Positions 32,392-42,145 of a stretch of DNA of 64,000 bases are shown here, in pieces (position 1 is the first letter of the stretch; the number at the start of each line of letters is the position of its first letter). A program made the position numbers and the translations under genes. The DNA is from a virus. The notes below the pieces were generated by a model. That model had not been told where the DNA came from. It ran no database searches and worked only from the letters and a program-made list of their open reading frames with translations. The DNA lies in the IMG/VR virus record IMGVR_UViG_3300046804_004123, positions 40,174 through 104,173 of that record; one strand, 5' to 3'.

Positions 32392-33261
32392 TTATTCAAA
32401 CATTACCTTAACTATTTTTTTAGTTGTTAAATTATTTTTAGTATAATCAAAAAGATATTCATTTAATTCATCATAACAAGGATGAATTTCGTATCTTCTG
32501 GCATATTTATTGGTTTCTTTAATAATATCTTTTGGAAAATTTACCATTGTTAAAGGAGGACAATCTTCAATATCTGGAAAATAAGGAATGCATTTGTTTG
32601 CCAATATTTCATAATGCCTCATACAATTCCATTGAGATTTTTTCCAAGTCATACCATAATAAGAACTTGCATAATCATTATAGTAATCATTTTCATTATC
32701 GTAAATATAAGTTTCAAATTTTCCTGGAATAATGTAAGCAAATATTTTTTCTTTAGTTGGAGTATAATTAATTAATTGTGATTCTGGAATTCCAAAAGTA
32801 ATTGGATTTGCAGCTCCAGGATCTATCAAATGAGTTTTCCAAATAGTTCCATAGGAATTTAGACCATGAGCATGTGCAAAATTCCAAGTATTATCTGAAC
32901 CATCAATTAAATGAATTTTATCTTTTGAATAATATTGTTTTACATATTCAAAATAATCTAAACATTGTCTTTTATTAAATCCTTCATGAGTATAGATGCA
33001 TCCATAAATTATAGCATCATAAAATCTTGATTTAATTTTTTCAATTATTGTTTCTGGAGAATCTAGTTTTGGAGTATGTTCTAACTTACCAAATATTGTA
33101 AAACCTTTTCCATAAATGTGAGATCTTTCTGTAAAAGATTTTAACATATAAGAAGGATAATGAGTTTCATATACTTCTATACCATTATCAATCAAACCAT
33201 GATAAATTGTATCTGATTGATAATCTGGATACTCAAAATTATAGACAAATAAAACCTTCAT
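32392..33261 (-). CDS. Putative glycosyltransferase
   Basis: 289 residues from ATG at 33261; a start at 33291 would reach further into the upstream methyltransferase. It opens with KVLFVYNFEYPDYQSDTIYHGL, a Rossmann-like strand and helix. The C-terminal part has WNCMRHYEILANKCIPYFPDI and PPLTMVNFPKDI, which resemble the donor-site half of CgeB or GT-B type enzymes (RxxEAxAxGCxP-like motif). The first half contains IYGCIYTHEGFN. The assignment to a transferase is moderate; no exact family could be named. Confidence 0.65.
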   Translation of the reverse strand: MKVLFVYNFEYPDYQSDTIYHGLIDNGIEVYETHYPSYMLKSFTERSHIYGKGFTIFGKLEHTPKLDSPETIIEKIKSRFYDAIIYGCIYTHEGFNKRQCLDYFEYVKQYYSKDKIHLIDGSDNTWNFAHAHGLNSYGTIWKTHLIDPGAANPITFGIPESQLINYTPTKEKIFAYIIPGKFETYIYDNENDYYNDYASSYYGMTWKKSQWNCMRHYEILANKCIPYFPDIEDCPPLTMVNFPKDIIKETNKYARRYEIHPCYDELNEYLFDYTKNNLTTKKIVKVMFE

Positions 33262-33905
33262 ATACGCTTTCTTGCAAAAGCAATTCCCCAATCTTTAGGG
33301 CAACAATTTTGCGTGATTTCCCATTTAGTTTTATCTAAAGCATTAACAAATTCTTTAGGTCCAGGATGACATGATACATCATGAAATCCAACAACACCAC
33401 TATCAGATAATAAATTTGTATATTCCCAATCTCTTAAAACTTGATTAATACTATGCCACCCATCAATAAAAATAAAATCAAATTTTACATCATCAGTTCC
33501 TAATACCATTTTAAAAATATCAAGATTTTCATCATAAAATGAACTATCATTTTGAATAGTGTGAATATTATTTTCAGCGTTTCTTAAGAATGATCTATCA
33601 GCAATATCTAGACCAACATAAACAGTATCCTTTTTTTTATTTTTTGTTAAAACATGAACAAAAGAATCTTCTGCATTCCTACCTACACCTATTTCCAAAA
33701 TTGCTTTTGCAGTATCACGAACTTTTAAGAAATTTTCAAGTAAATAATACCTATTACAAATAGTAACTTCTTCAGGATAAATCATGTTACCTTCAAAATC
33801 ACATTTATGCCCATATCTATATGGATGAGAATCTGCTACACCATCAACATCATCATATGCAGTGAATGTTCTAATATCTTTTGTTAAATCGTTTTCCCAT
33901 TTCAT
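33258..33905 (-). CDS. SAM methyltransferase, single-domain paralogue
   Basis: 215 residues. Motif I is AILEIGVGRNAEDSFVHVL, then VYVGLDIADRSFL, FDFIFIDGWHSINQVLRDWEY and VVGFHDVSCHPGP. The whole protein, including the opening KWENDLTKDIRTF and the ending CPKDWGIAF, aligns with the last 210 residues of the 1070-residue fusion protein encoded at 35997-39209. So the same module exists alone and fused. A glycan or sugar substrate is likely. A late-promoter-like AATAAATA lies 27 bases before the start. Confidence 0.85.
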   Translation of the reverse strand: MKWENDLTKDIRTFTAYDDVDGVADSHPYRYGHKCDFEGNMIYPEEVTICNRYYLLENFLKVRDTAKAILEIGVGRNAEDSFVHVLTKNKKKDTVYVGLDIADRSFLRNAENNIHTIQNDSSFYDENLDIFKMVLGTDDVKFDFIFIDGWHSINQVLRDWEYTNLLSDSGVVGFHDVSCHPGPKEFVNALDKTKWEITQNCCPKDWGIAFARKRI

Positions 33906-33931
33906 AAGTAATTAATCCGAATAAAAAAAAT

Positions 33932-33939
33932 TATTTATT
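33932..33939 (-). promoter_or_regulatory. Possible T4-type late promoter
   Basis: Minus strand AATAAATA, seven of eight matches to the T4 late -10 element TATAAATA, placed 27 bases upstream of the methyltransferase ATG at 33905 in the short gap after the preceding gene. In such AT-rich DNA this can occur by chance. Confidence 0.4.
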
Positions 33940-33942
33940 GTT

Positions 33943-34692
33943 TTAATATAGGTTGGGATACCAAATCCTACGAAAATCAATATTATTATTAATCCTAACT
34001 CTAAAATCACACCTGTTTATATTGATTTTTTTCAAATTAAAATATTTTAAAAGCATTGTTTCTGGATGATATGGAACACCTTCAATTTCAATTATATTAT
34101 TATAAAAATTGGAATATTCATCCATTACATTTGATGGTCCAAATGCAAATTGATCATTAATTCCACCACACCAATCTTCACCCTTTGGTATGTTTAGACT
34201 TTTTGGATATTCTTCAAGATTGAGTGTTTTGTTTTCAAAATCACTATCAAACCTCATTCTAATCACAGTATCAAAAGTCATATTATTTTCTTTTTCATAT
34301 ATAACTTTTAGATTATTTGACATGTTAATTGAATGATGCATACTAATTGGTCCCACATCATACCGAGGTTTGATGCACCCTTCGGGGTTTTCAAATGGAA
34401 GTAGATTTAATGAGTTATAAATTTCTTGAAACTTATGTTTTTTAGTTTCATAATCTTCAATTAAAAGTTTTTCATAATTATATTTTTCTAAAAAACTAAA
34501 TTGAGTTTCAACAATATTATTATACTCTTTAAATTCTAATCCAGAAACAGTTTTTAAAAATTCTTCTCTATTAGAAATTTTCCAAGTATGAATAAAAATT
34601 TTTACATGGTCATTTGGAAAAATATTTTTTATACTTTTCAATCCAATATGAGGATATCTAATAGCCCCAGATAAACAAACTGCTATTTTCAT
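33943..34692 (-). CDS. Putative glycosyltransferase, WavE/RgpF-like
   Basis: 249 residues. It opens with KIAVCLSGAIRYPHIGLKSIKN and has VKIFIHTWKISN, then FDTVIRMRFDSDFE, the R-x-R-x-D type motif shared with the WavE-like protein of this island, and NDQFAFGPSNVMDEYSNF near the end. This set is common in phage and cyanobacterial surface-glycan proteins of the WavE or similar group. The start overlaps the stop of the upstream propeller gene by four bases. Confidence 0.7.
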   Translation of the reverse strand: MKIAVCLSGAIRYPHIGLKSIKNIFPNDHVKIFIHTWKISNREEFLKTVSGLEFKEYNNIVETQFSFLEKYNYEKLLIEDYETKKHKFQEIYNSLNLLPFENPEGCIKPRYDVGPISMHHSINMSNNLKVIYEKENNMTFDTVIRMRFDSDFENKTLNLEEYPKSLNIPKGEDWCGGINDQFAFGPSNVMDEYSNFYNNIIEIEGVPYHPETMLLKYFNLKKININRCDFRVRINNNIDFRRIWYPNLY

Positions 34693-35681
34693 GCTTTAAA
34701 AATATAATCTTGTGTAAATGATTTAGAAACTCTCAGCAAGTATGCCGCATTATCCTGGAATCCAAATGTGATTAAGTAATCATCACCATACTCACACATA
34801 CCAACCGCAAATTCTATTTCTGCATTTAAGAAAGAAAATCTTTCAGAAACTTTAACAATATTCCAATCATTGTCCCAAACTACAAATCTATGACGATAAG
34901 TTCCATCTTTTCTACCTGCTGGACTTTGGAAAAGAAAAGTTTCATGATTCAAGCAAAATCTATACTCGCCAAGTTTAAGAACTTGTGATCCACCACGAAG
35001 ATCTATACAACCTAAATCTTGCCAATCTTTAACTGCAACTCTTTCAGTAGTGTTAGATTTAATATCATATTTAACAACTTCAGTTCCATTTGTCCACTTA
35101 ACAAAATGAAATGGAAGATCTAAAATAGGCATCCAATTTTTTTCGCAATACGAAGTTTCATCACCTTTATCAACTCCAGGAACAGGAATACGATATTGAT
35201 TTACTTCCTTCACACCACTATCAGTTATCTCAATTTCAGATAACTCCATTCTACCCTGTCCATTATATGTGGTGTCTCTTCTTACTCCACAAGTATAGAG
35301 TTTACCGTCCCATCTCATAATACGACAATCTTCCAATCCAACAAATTCCCATAGTTCTTGATCTGGAAATTTTGAAGTATCAATGTGATGATACCATTTC
35401 ATATTCATAGTATCATCCATTTCGCACATTATATTTTTTGTGCGAAGGCGAAGATCATTTTCTGGATGAATATAAACTAGAGGACCCCAGTGATGTTCAA
35501 ACTTTTTCTTTTCAGAATGATATAAAGTATAATTAATATTTCTCAAATTAACTAAAATTCTACCATTATCATTATAAATGGATGGATTTGTAACAGCTGG
35601 TCCTTTTAAATCTGAAGAAGGAATAATAAGAGGATGAATACTTCCACCATTTTCCAACGCAAGTTTTACAAAATTTGACAT
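34689..35681 (-). CDS. GH130-like five-bladed propeller protein
   Basis: 330 residues from ATG at 35681 (a start ten codons upstream is possible but adds only polar residues). Recurrent strands fit a five-bladed propeller: NPSIYNDNGRILVNLRN, EFVGLEDCRIMRWDGKLYTCG, EKNWMPILDLPFHFVKW, GSQVLKLGEYRFCLNHE and EIEFAVGMCEYGDDYLITFG. GH130 enzymes are phosphorylases or hydrolases of beta-mannosides. The GLEDxR and EKNW motifs agree with that family. Here it may trim or release mannose- or other sugar-phosphates. It lies with the glycosyltransferases. Confidence 0.75.
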   Translation of the reverse strand: MSNFVKLALENGGSIHPLIIPSSDLKGPAVTNPSIYNDNGRILVNLRNINYTLYHSEKKKFEHHWGPLVYIHPENDLRLRTKNIMCEMDDTMNMKWYHHIDTSKFPDQELWEFVGLEDCRIMRWDGKLYTCGVRRDTTYNGQGRMELSEIEITDSGVKEVNQYRIPVPGVDKGDETSYCEKNWMPILDLPFHFVKWTNGTEVVKYDIKSNTTERVAVKDWQDLGCIDLRGGSQVLKLGEYRFCLNHETFLFQSPAGRKDGTYRHRFVVWDNDWNIVKVSERFSFLNAEIEFAVGMCEYGDDYLITFGFQDNAAYLLRVSKSFTQDYIFKA

Positions 35682-35733
35682 AATTATTTCGTTCTTAATT
35701 TTATTATACAATAGATTTTAATTATTTTCAAAT

Positions 35734-35979
35734 TTATTCAATAGTCGTCATAGTTTCTGAAATTAATGGTTGATTTTCTACGATAGATTCTGGTCTTCTA
35801 TAAATTTTTACAGTTGCTTCAACTGGATAATCCCAACCATATTCATCTTTAAGATCAACAATTTCTTGAATAGACAAACTTACTTCTGCATATTGTTCAT
35901 GTGCTAATTGATATAGATGAGCAAGAGGCATACTTGAAGTAACTTCATGATCAAACATACTAGGATCTCTTGGGTCCAT
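35734..35979 (-). CDS. Small conserved protein of unknown function
   Basis: 81 residues. The chain is acidic with a helix (PLAHLYQLAHEQYAEVSLSIQEIVDLKDEYG) and a short strand pair (VEATVKIYRRPE). There is no signal peptide or Cys motif. I have no family for it. It sits between the propeller protein and the four-domain fusion, 17 bases downstream of the latter, in the same orientation. It may be a small partner of either. Confidence 0.6.
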   Translation of the reverse strand: MDPRDPSMFDHEVTSSMPLAHLYQLAHEQYAEVSLSIQEIVDLKDEYGWDYPVEATVKIYRRPESIVENQPLISETMTTIE

Positions 35980-35996
35980 AATCTACCTTATTGTAA

Positions 35997-38900
35997 TTAT
36001 TTTTTATATATAGCAAATCCTATTCCCCAATCTTCTGGGCAAAGATTTTCTTGAACATCCCATTTATTCTTATCTAGTGCATTAACAAATCTGTTAGGGC
36101 CGAAATGGCATGTCGTATCATGAAATCCAACTACACCTCCAGGATTTAGAAGTTTTGTATATTCCCAATCTTTAAGAACTTGATTGATGCTGTGATACCC
36201 ATCAATAAAAATAAAGTCAAATTTATCAACACCTAAAGATTTAAATAATTGAACATTATACTCATAATTAGAACTATCTGTTTTAAACGTATATACTTTA
36301 TTTTGAGAATCATTTAAGAAACTTCTGTCTTCAATATCAATCCCAATATAAATTGAATCTGGATTTTTATTTTTTGAGAAGATGTGTGCAAAAGACCTAT
36401 CATCATTTCTGCCAATTCCTATTTCTAGAATTGCTTTACAATTTTCTTTAACAGTCAAAAACTTTTCTTCAAGATTCTTGAGGTTGCAGTCACTAATTTC
36501 AGGAGGAGCAGAAAAAGTATTGTCTGGATTCAAATCATATCGTAAAGGATGTGCTCCTACTCCAGGAAAATCTTGGTCATCCCTTGGGTCATGATACCGA
36601 ATATCTTGAATTAAATCATCTTCCCATTTAAATTTTTTTTTTAAATTATTTGGAATTTCACCATCTTTAATCCAAAGTTCTTTTGAAAATTCAATCCATT
36701 CTTTTACTCTTGTGTCCCAACTATAATAATCATTACAAACTTCTACTTGACGAGTGTTGTCAAATTTACCTTCATGATATTCTACAATCGTCTTCTTAAG
36801 TTCAGAAGCAAACTTAACAATGTGCTTGTTACGATCTGGAATGTATCCATAATGACGGGCAAATCCAAGACCAGTTTCTGGAAGAGCGGCAAGATTGCTA
36901 GAAAGAACAGAACACCCAGCAGCAAGTGCTTCAATCATACAAATACAAGAAGTCTCCTGGAAGTATGATGGATAAGCAAAGATATGAGTCTTCATTAATT
37001 GTTCACGAATCTTGGAGTTATTTGTTCTTGTATGGCGAACAACTCTACTGTCAGCATTAGCAAGTGCTAAACAATACCGAAGAAACTTTTCTTCATCCTC
37101 ACAAACATGTGCATATTCGTATGTTTGGAATCCATCTAGATACTGCTTTTTCCTTTCATCGGGATCAAGTTCGTGGAAAATATGCAATTCAAAATCCTCA
37201 TCTGGGATAAGACGAATTGCTTCCAAAAGAAGATCTAATCCACGAATAGGATTAGGATGAAAAATTAATTGTAACTTTCCTTCAGGTTTTTTATGTGGTT
37301 CAAATGGTTGAATAGCATTCTTAAGAACGTAGCACTTTTCCATAGGAAGATTAAACTTCTCACCAAACCGTTCATATTGCCAGTTAGAAACAAAAACATA
37401 TGCTTTAAAATGTTTTTGAAACTGCTTATCCATTAACTGTTCAAGATTTTGCTCATTATGATGAGGATGCAACCAAACAATATTAGAATTATCTGGAGCA
37501 ATTATATTATCACCAGGAATAACACACCAATGCCAATCTGCCAAATCTGGAGCTTTAGGGAGAACAAGATCTTGCCAGGCACGACCCATAATTTCCGTTC
37601 CTCCAGTTCCATCTGGATTTAATGATGCTTCCAAAAGTGGAGGCATATTATTGTGCAAATATTCTGGTTTTGTGTTTACCAAATCTTTTTCGGATTTGTA
37701 TAAATCTGAGATTGAGTCAATAGTCATATCTGGAAAATTGATTTTAATATCGTTTATTAATGTTTTGTTTTTACTAATTACACCTAACCCATGAGAATTT
37801 ATAAAATTAATCTTATAATAACCAGTTATTTCATCAAAAAATTTCCCAACAAGTTCTTTAAAACTAACTGTATCATGAAATAATATTATACCATCTTCTT
37901 TAACAAATTTATTCCAATTTTCAAAATCATTTTTGGCAGCATCGTAAGAATGATGCCCATCAATATGTAAAATATCAATACTCTTATTCCATTGTTTTGA
38001 TATTTCAGAAAAGTCTCCAAATATAAAATTAAAATTATCAAGATTTAATTTTTTTGAAATATCCAAAACAAACTTATCAATTTCTTCATTCTCTCTTCCA
38101 GAATAAGAATCTATTCCATAAACTTTTCCATTTGAATATAAACTCATCAAAAATGATGAGTATCCGTAATCAACACCTAATTCAACAATAGTTTCTGGAT
38201 TTTTATATTCAATTAACCATTTAATAAACTTTCTATGCCCTACTGGTTTTTGATTCCACGCAGATGGAATATTAGATATAATATCTTCAATATCATTGTC
38301 TGGAAGATTCTTTACATAGTTTTTAAAATCTGTATTAGTTTCCCAAGAAAAATTTTCAATAACTTCTTTATTTTTAAACTCTTCAATTGCATTCATATTA
38401 TACATTTCTTTTGGAAAAATTTTTATAATTATGTCTTGAAGATCTTTTGGAAAATTATTAAAACTAAAAAATTTAAGAGGATCGGATCTATGAAATAAAT
38501 CTTTTCTAGTTTTTATACATTCTAGTATATTTTTTTCATTTTTATATTTTTCTTTATTAAATTCTTGATGAGAAAAAGATTCTATTTTGTGTTGAATTGT
38601 TTTAACATCACCAAAATATGAGAAGTGCCATCCACTATTATTGTAGCAATTAAACTCACCTCTTTGCCATCTCAATTGTGTAAATTTTATTTTAGAAGCA
38701 TTTTGAACTTTAACAAAAATTGTCCCTGGCCAAACGTTAGTGTTTACTGTAGTAAAATTAAAATATAAACCAAAAAAGTTTGCGGTAGAACAAAAATTTT
38801 GTGGAAGATTTTCTACCCTTAACTGAGATATTAATCTTTTATCAGGTATTTCATCAACATCACTTAACATTAAAAGGTCATCAGGAGAAAACTGTTGTAG

Positions 38901-39209
38901 ATTTTCTCCCATGTAATCTCTCTGACCGAATTCTATTTTCCAAAAATCAGATTCAAAATCACATTTATCAGTCTCTCCAAACTTACAATCACTGATATCT
39001 GGTTCATAATAAAGACGGATAATTTTTTTCTTTATTTCATCATCCAATTCATTAATATACTCATCAAGATAATAAGGTTTTTCTTTTCCAGAAAAAGTAT
39101 ATTTAGATTCACAGACTAAAAAGCAATCAACAACATCTTTAAGGTATTCAGTTCTTAATTTTAACATATTCTTTTCATTAAAGAATATAAAACTATCAAT
39201 TACTTTCAT
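35997..39209 (-). CDS. Four-domain fusion: GT17, methyltransferase, GT4, methyltransferase
   Basis: 1070 residues. About 1-225 is a GT17-like domain (DSFIFFNEKNMLKLR, CFLVCESKYTFSG, LLMLSDVDEIPD, GWHFSYFGD). About 335-500 is a Methyltransf_24 domain (IVELGVDYGYSSFLM, DILHIDGHHSYDAAKNDF). About 530-850 is a GT4 domain (GTGGTEIMGRAW, LIFHPNPIRGLDLLL, FAYPSYFQETSCICMIEALA). About 865-1070 is a second methyltransferase that matches the separate 215-residue protein. The GT4 part is less AT-rich than its flanks, as if joined later. It may build and methylate a glycan in one polypeptide. Confidence 0.85.
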   Translation of the reverse strand: MKVIDSFIFFNEKNMLKLRTEYLKDVVDCFLVCESKYTFSGKEKPYYLDEYINELDDEIKKKIIRLYYEPDISDCKFGETDKCDFESDFWKIEFGQRDYMGENLQQFSPDDLLMLSDVDEIPDKRLISQLRVENLPQNFCSTANFFGLYFNFTTVNTNVWPGTIFVKVQNASKIKFTQLRWQRGEFNCYNNSGWHFSYFGDVKTIQHKIESFSHQEFNKEKYKNEKNILECIKTRKDLFHRSDPLKFFSFNNFPKDLQDIIIKIFPKEMYNMNAIEEFKNKEVIENFSWETNTDFKNYVKNLPDNDIEDIISNIPSAWNQKPVGHRKFIKWLIEYKNPETIVELGVDYGYSSFLMSLYSNGKVYGIDSYSGRENEEIDKFVLDISKKLNLDNFNFIFGDFSEISKQWNKSIDILHIDGHHSYDAAKNDFENWNKFVKEDGIILFHDTVSFKELVGKFFDEITGYYKINFINSHGLGVISKNKTLINDIKINFPDMTIDSISDLYKSEKDLVNTKPEYLHNNMPPLLEASLNPDGTGGTEIMGRAWQDLVLPKAPDLADWHWCVIPGDNIIAPDNSNIVWLHPHHNEQNLEQLMDKQFQKHFKAYVFVSNWQYERFGEKFNLPMEKCYVLKNAIQPFEPHKKPEGKLQLIFHPNPIRGLDLLLEAIRLIPDEDFELHIFHELDPDERKKQYLDGFQTYEYAHVCEDEEKFLRYCLALANADSRVVRHTRTNNSKIREQLMKTHIFAYPSYFQETSCICMIEALAAGCSVLSSNLAALPETGLGFARHYGYIPDRNKHIVKFASELKKTIVEYHEGKFDNTRQVEVCNDYYSWDTRVKEWIEFSKELWIKDGEIPNNLKKKFKWEDDLIQDIRYHDPRDDQDFPGVGAHPLRYDLNPDNTFSAPPEISDCNLKNLEEKFLTVKENCKAILEIGIGRNDDRSFAHIFSKNKNPDSIYIGIDIEDRSFLNDSQNKVYTFKTDSSNYEYNVQLFKSLGVDKFDFIFIDGYHSINQVLKDWEYTKLLNPGGVVGFHDTTCHFGPNRFVNALDKNKWDVQENLCPEDWGIGFAIYKK

Positions 39210-39940
39210 TGTTTAAGACTTTGTAATGGTTTTGTTATATCTATGGTCTTGTGATATTCATTTCTAGTTCCTAATTGATCTTTGTGAATTGCTTTATATT
39301 GAGTAATCAAATTATTGAATGAACAATTACCAAACAAAGAATAAAGTTGTTTAAAAATTTCCGCGTCAAGGCAAAACGTTTGGAAAGATGGAAATCTTAT
39401 ATCAACATCTTTTCTATGAAAAACATTAGTTCTCCAAGAAACTTGACTAGCATCTAGTTGTAAATGTGGATTTAAATCATCAATTCTATTTAAATGATAA
39501 TTATTATTGAATTTTATATCATTTAAAGAACGCACTTCAAATGGATCAAAAATAACAGAGTGTCCATATGAATAATTTTTTTGAGGACTTCTTTCATACC
39601 ATTTACATAAACCTTCAAGATATCCAGGATATAGAGCATCATCGTCGCATAAAATTATGCAAATATCAGAATCACTTTCTAAAACTGCCCTATTCCAATA
39701 ATGACCATGAGTGCTAAATCTTTTTTGTTTTCCTTCAAAAGTATCATGAGTATGATAAAATTTTACTTTTTCAGTTTCACTACCTAGTATATCTTCAACA
39801 ATTGGTTTTCCTGGATAATCACTAGAGTCATCAACGAAAATCCATTCCCAGTCTTTATGAGATTGATACTTTATAGACTCCGCAGTATATCTAATCATAT
39901 TAGGACGATTAAAATAAGAAGACAATATGGTTATTTTCAT
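39206..39940 (-). CDS. GT2-family glycosyltransferase
   Basis: 244 residues. The GT-A fold signs are clear: KITILSSYFNRPNMIRYTAES, WEWIFVDDSSDYPGK, then the DxD-type SDICIILCDDDALYPGYLEGL. A later conserved block is RFPSFQTFCLDAEIFKQLY. It would transfer a sugar from a nucleotide donor to a glycan in the cytoplasm. The start overlaps the stop of the upstream gene by four bases, and the stop overlaps the start of the four-domain fusion, so all three are translationally coupled. Confidence 0.85.
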   Translation of the reverse strand: MKITILSSYFNRPNMIRYTAESIKYQSHKDWEWIFVDDSSDYPGKPIVEDILGSETEKVKFYHTHDTFEGKQKRFSTHGHYWNRAVLESDSDICIILCDDDALYPGYLEGLCKWYERSPQKNYSYGHSVIFDPFEVRSLNDIKFNNNYHLNRIDDLNPHLQLDASQVSWRTNVFHRKDVDIRFPSFQTFCLDAEIFKQLYSLFGNCSFNNLITQYKAIHKDQLGTRNEYHKTIDITKPLQSLKQ

Positions 39941-42144
39941 TTAAGTGCTTCTCTAATAAAATTTTCCATAGGGGTCTTCTTAAAGATATCAAGACCTTTT
40001 TCTGCCTGCAAATCAAGTTCTTGAGGATTTTTTAGAAGTTCATATGCCTTTTCAACAAAGTTTTCATACGTTGTCGTAAAAACAGTACCCTCCATGTAAT
40101 CTGGAAAATCAGTTTCTGAACTTCTTTCACAAAGAACAGGAACTTTATTTTGAATCAAATGACTTACACGAACCATTTCAAAAATTTTATTCTCATGATT
40201 ATGTAAATTAATCACCAATTTTGCTCTCTTAATATATGCATCACGATCATCACCATAAACACTATGGAAATGAACAAAGTTAATGTTTTTATTTTCGGCA
40301 AACTGATTTAAAATTTTAATTCTCCTATCAGAAGTATACATGTAAGCAAGAATATCAATGTCTCTTTCCTCTGGTTTATTTCTTTCAAAGTAAGAAATCT
40401 CAGGAACATATCCAATCTGAACATGTTTAATATTATCTACACCAGCTTTACGAAGAATATTACTGTTTCTCATTGAATAATCCCACACCTCAAGACCGCG
40501 ATACTTACGACACCAACGAAGACATTCTGGACTATCTCTCATTTGTTCCAAAGAATAAATGATTGTATTTTTTGGGACATCATGTCTTACCATATCTACT
40601 GGACAGTGATGCATTCCAAATACGATATTTCGGGCATCCTGTCTAAATTCATTTACACTGTTCGTAACCTCATACCCCATTCGTTGTAGAGTGAAGAATA
40701 CCGCAGCTTCAATCTCATGGAATACATTAGAGTGAATATTAAAATGATTATCAGGAACGATGCGACACATGTTAAATTTATTTGTTGCAGGTGTAGCATA
40801 TGAAATTGAAGAATTTAAAAATTGAGAATTTTGATTATGGTAATCATTATCCTTTAATAAAACTTCTTTTAATACAGCATTATCAACTACGGGATTAGCA
40901 GATAAGGGTGCTTTTTCCTGCCTAACATGTATGTAATGAAGTTTTCCATTACCAGATCCAATCCATTTTTTATAAGCTTCTTTATTATCCTGTTTTGAAT
41001 AATACTTATTAATATTTAAAGGATCAGAAAGAGTTTTGATATAATCAGTTTTTGCCCACCAAAAATTTCCAGCAAATGGATAATAATCTTTATAAAAATT
41101 AGATCCAATTACATCATACCCATCATTTAGTTTTTGAATACATTCTTCCCAGTTTTCAATACAATGCTTTTGCATGTATTGTCTCCATTTTTTATCTTCA
41201 TCAATAAGTCCATGTTGTATGTAAGAACTATTTGTTATTCCTTTATTATGGAAGTATAAAACATATCCTTCATTTTTAAGGGAATAATCATACAATTCTT
41301 TTAGAGTTTGCCCCTCGTAAATATTTTCTTGGGCATTAATGTCACGATACGAAATAATATCTACAAATGGATACTTTCTAATGATATATTCAGAAACTAA
41401 TTGATCGTAATTTTTTATTATACGTTCTTCACCTACTTTTAATTCTCCACTCAATGCCAATGGCATAGTAATGCATACGTTAACTTTTGCTTTTTTACTA
41501 AGACCAGTTTTTTTGAGAAGTCCTAATTGTTCATTAATCCACCAAACCCACATTCCAGAAGTATTGGGAATAAAAAGATGATAAAAAATACTTAACATGT
41601 CTTTCTTTTGATTATTTTTAATGCCGTAAAAATACAAATCTTTTGAATGTGAATTTACTTCAAATCCATATTCAGAAAAATATTGCTCTAAATTTAAATC
41701 TTCAAAATGAGATTGATTTAAATTTTTATAATAATTCCATCCTTTTTGGATTGTAAATGGAGAATCTTCTGGTTTATGATTAGAAGTTCCATGTTCTTCT
41801 CTTCCATCAGTTGCACAAGTAAAAAAAACTAAACCATCTTTTTTACACATGCGTATCATGTTTAAAAAAGTTTCTTTCCAATAAGGATTATGCTCAAAAC
41901 ATTCTGCGGAAAATACTGTATCAAAAGTTTCATCTGGGGCATCATAGTTTTGCCCCTCACAGACAACATCGACACAGTATCCAGGTTCTAAATCTACTCC
42001 AGTATAATCACACTTATCAAAAAATCCTTTGATAGTTCCATTGATATTTAAACTTCCAATTTCAAGAACTTTTTTTTCCTTGAAAAATTCTGGAAATCTT
42101 TGCCTTAAATTTTCTGTGTAATCAAATTGTTCTTGATGTGCCAT
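39937..42144 (-). CDS. Fusion: methyltransferase, RgpF-like domain, GT-B-like domain
   Basis: 735 residues. The first 190 form a class I methyltransferase (KVLEIGSLNINGTIKGFF, FDTVFSAECFEHNPYW, GLVFFTCATDGR). About 185-430 is the RgpF-like domain shared with the next two genes (FYHLFIPNTSGMWVWW, EGYVLYFHNKGI, YPFAGNFWWAKTDYI). About 470-735 is a GT-B-like domain (FHEIEAAVFFTLQRMGY, KVPVLCERSSETDFPDYMEG). Three unrelated activities joined in one chain is unusual for a phage gene. The C-terminal part is less AT-rich than the rest. Confidence 0.8.
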   Translation of the reverse strand: MAHQEQFDYTENLRQRFPEFFKEKKVLEIGSLNINGTIKGFFDKCDYTGVDLEPGYCVDVVCEGQNYDAPDETFDTVFSAECFEHNPYWKETFLNMIRMCKKDGLVFFTCATDGREEHGTSNHKPEDSPFTIQKGWNYYKNLNQSHFEDLNLEQYFSEYGFEVNSHSKDLYFYGIKNNQKKDMLSIFYHLFIPNTSGMWVWWINEQLGLLKKTGLSKKAKVNVCITMPLALSGELKVGEERIIKNYDQLVSEYIIRKYPFVDIISYRDINAQENIYEGQTLKELYDYSLKNEGYVLYFHNKGITNSSYIQHGLIDEDKKWRQYMQKHCIENWEECIQKLNDGYDVIGSNFYKDYYPFAGNFWWAKTDYIKTLSDPLNINKYYSKQDNKEAYKKWIGSGNGKLHYIHVRQEKAPLSANPVVDNAVLKEVLLKDNDYHNQNSQFLNSSISYATPATNKFNMCRIVPDNHFNIHSNVFHEIEAAVFFTLQRMGYEVTNSVNEFRQDARNIVFGMHHCPVDMVRHDVPKNTIIYSLEQMRDSPECLRWCRKYRGLEVWDYSMRNSNILRKAGVDNIKHVQIGYVPEISYFERNKPEERDIDILAYMYTSDRRIKILNQFAENKNINFVHFHSVYGDDRDAYIKRAKLVINLHNHENKIFEMVRVSHLIQNKVPVLCERSSETDFPDYMEGTVFTTTYENFVEKAYELLKNPQELDLQAEKGLDIFKKTPMENFIREALK

Positions 42145-42145
42145 A

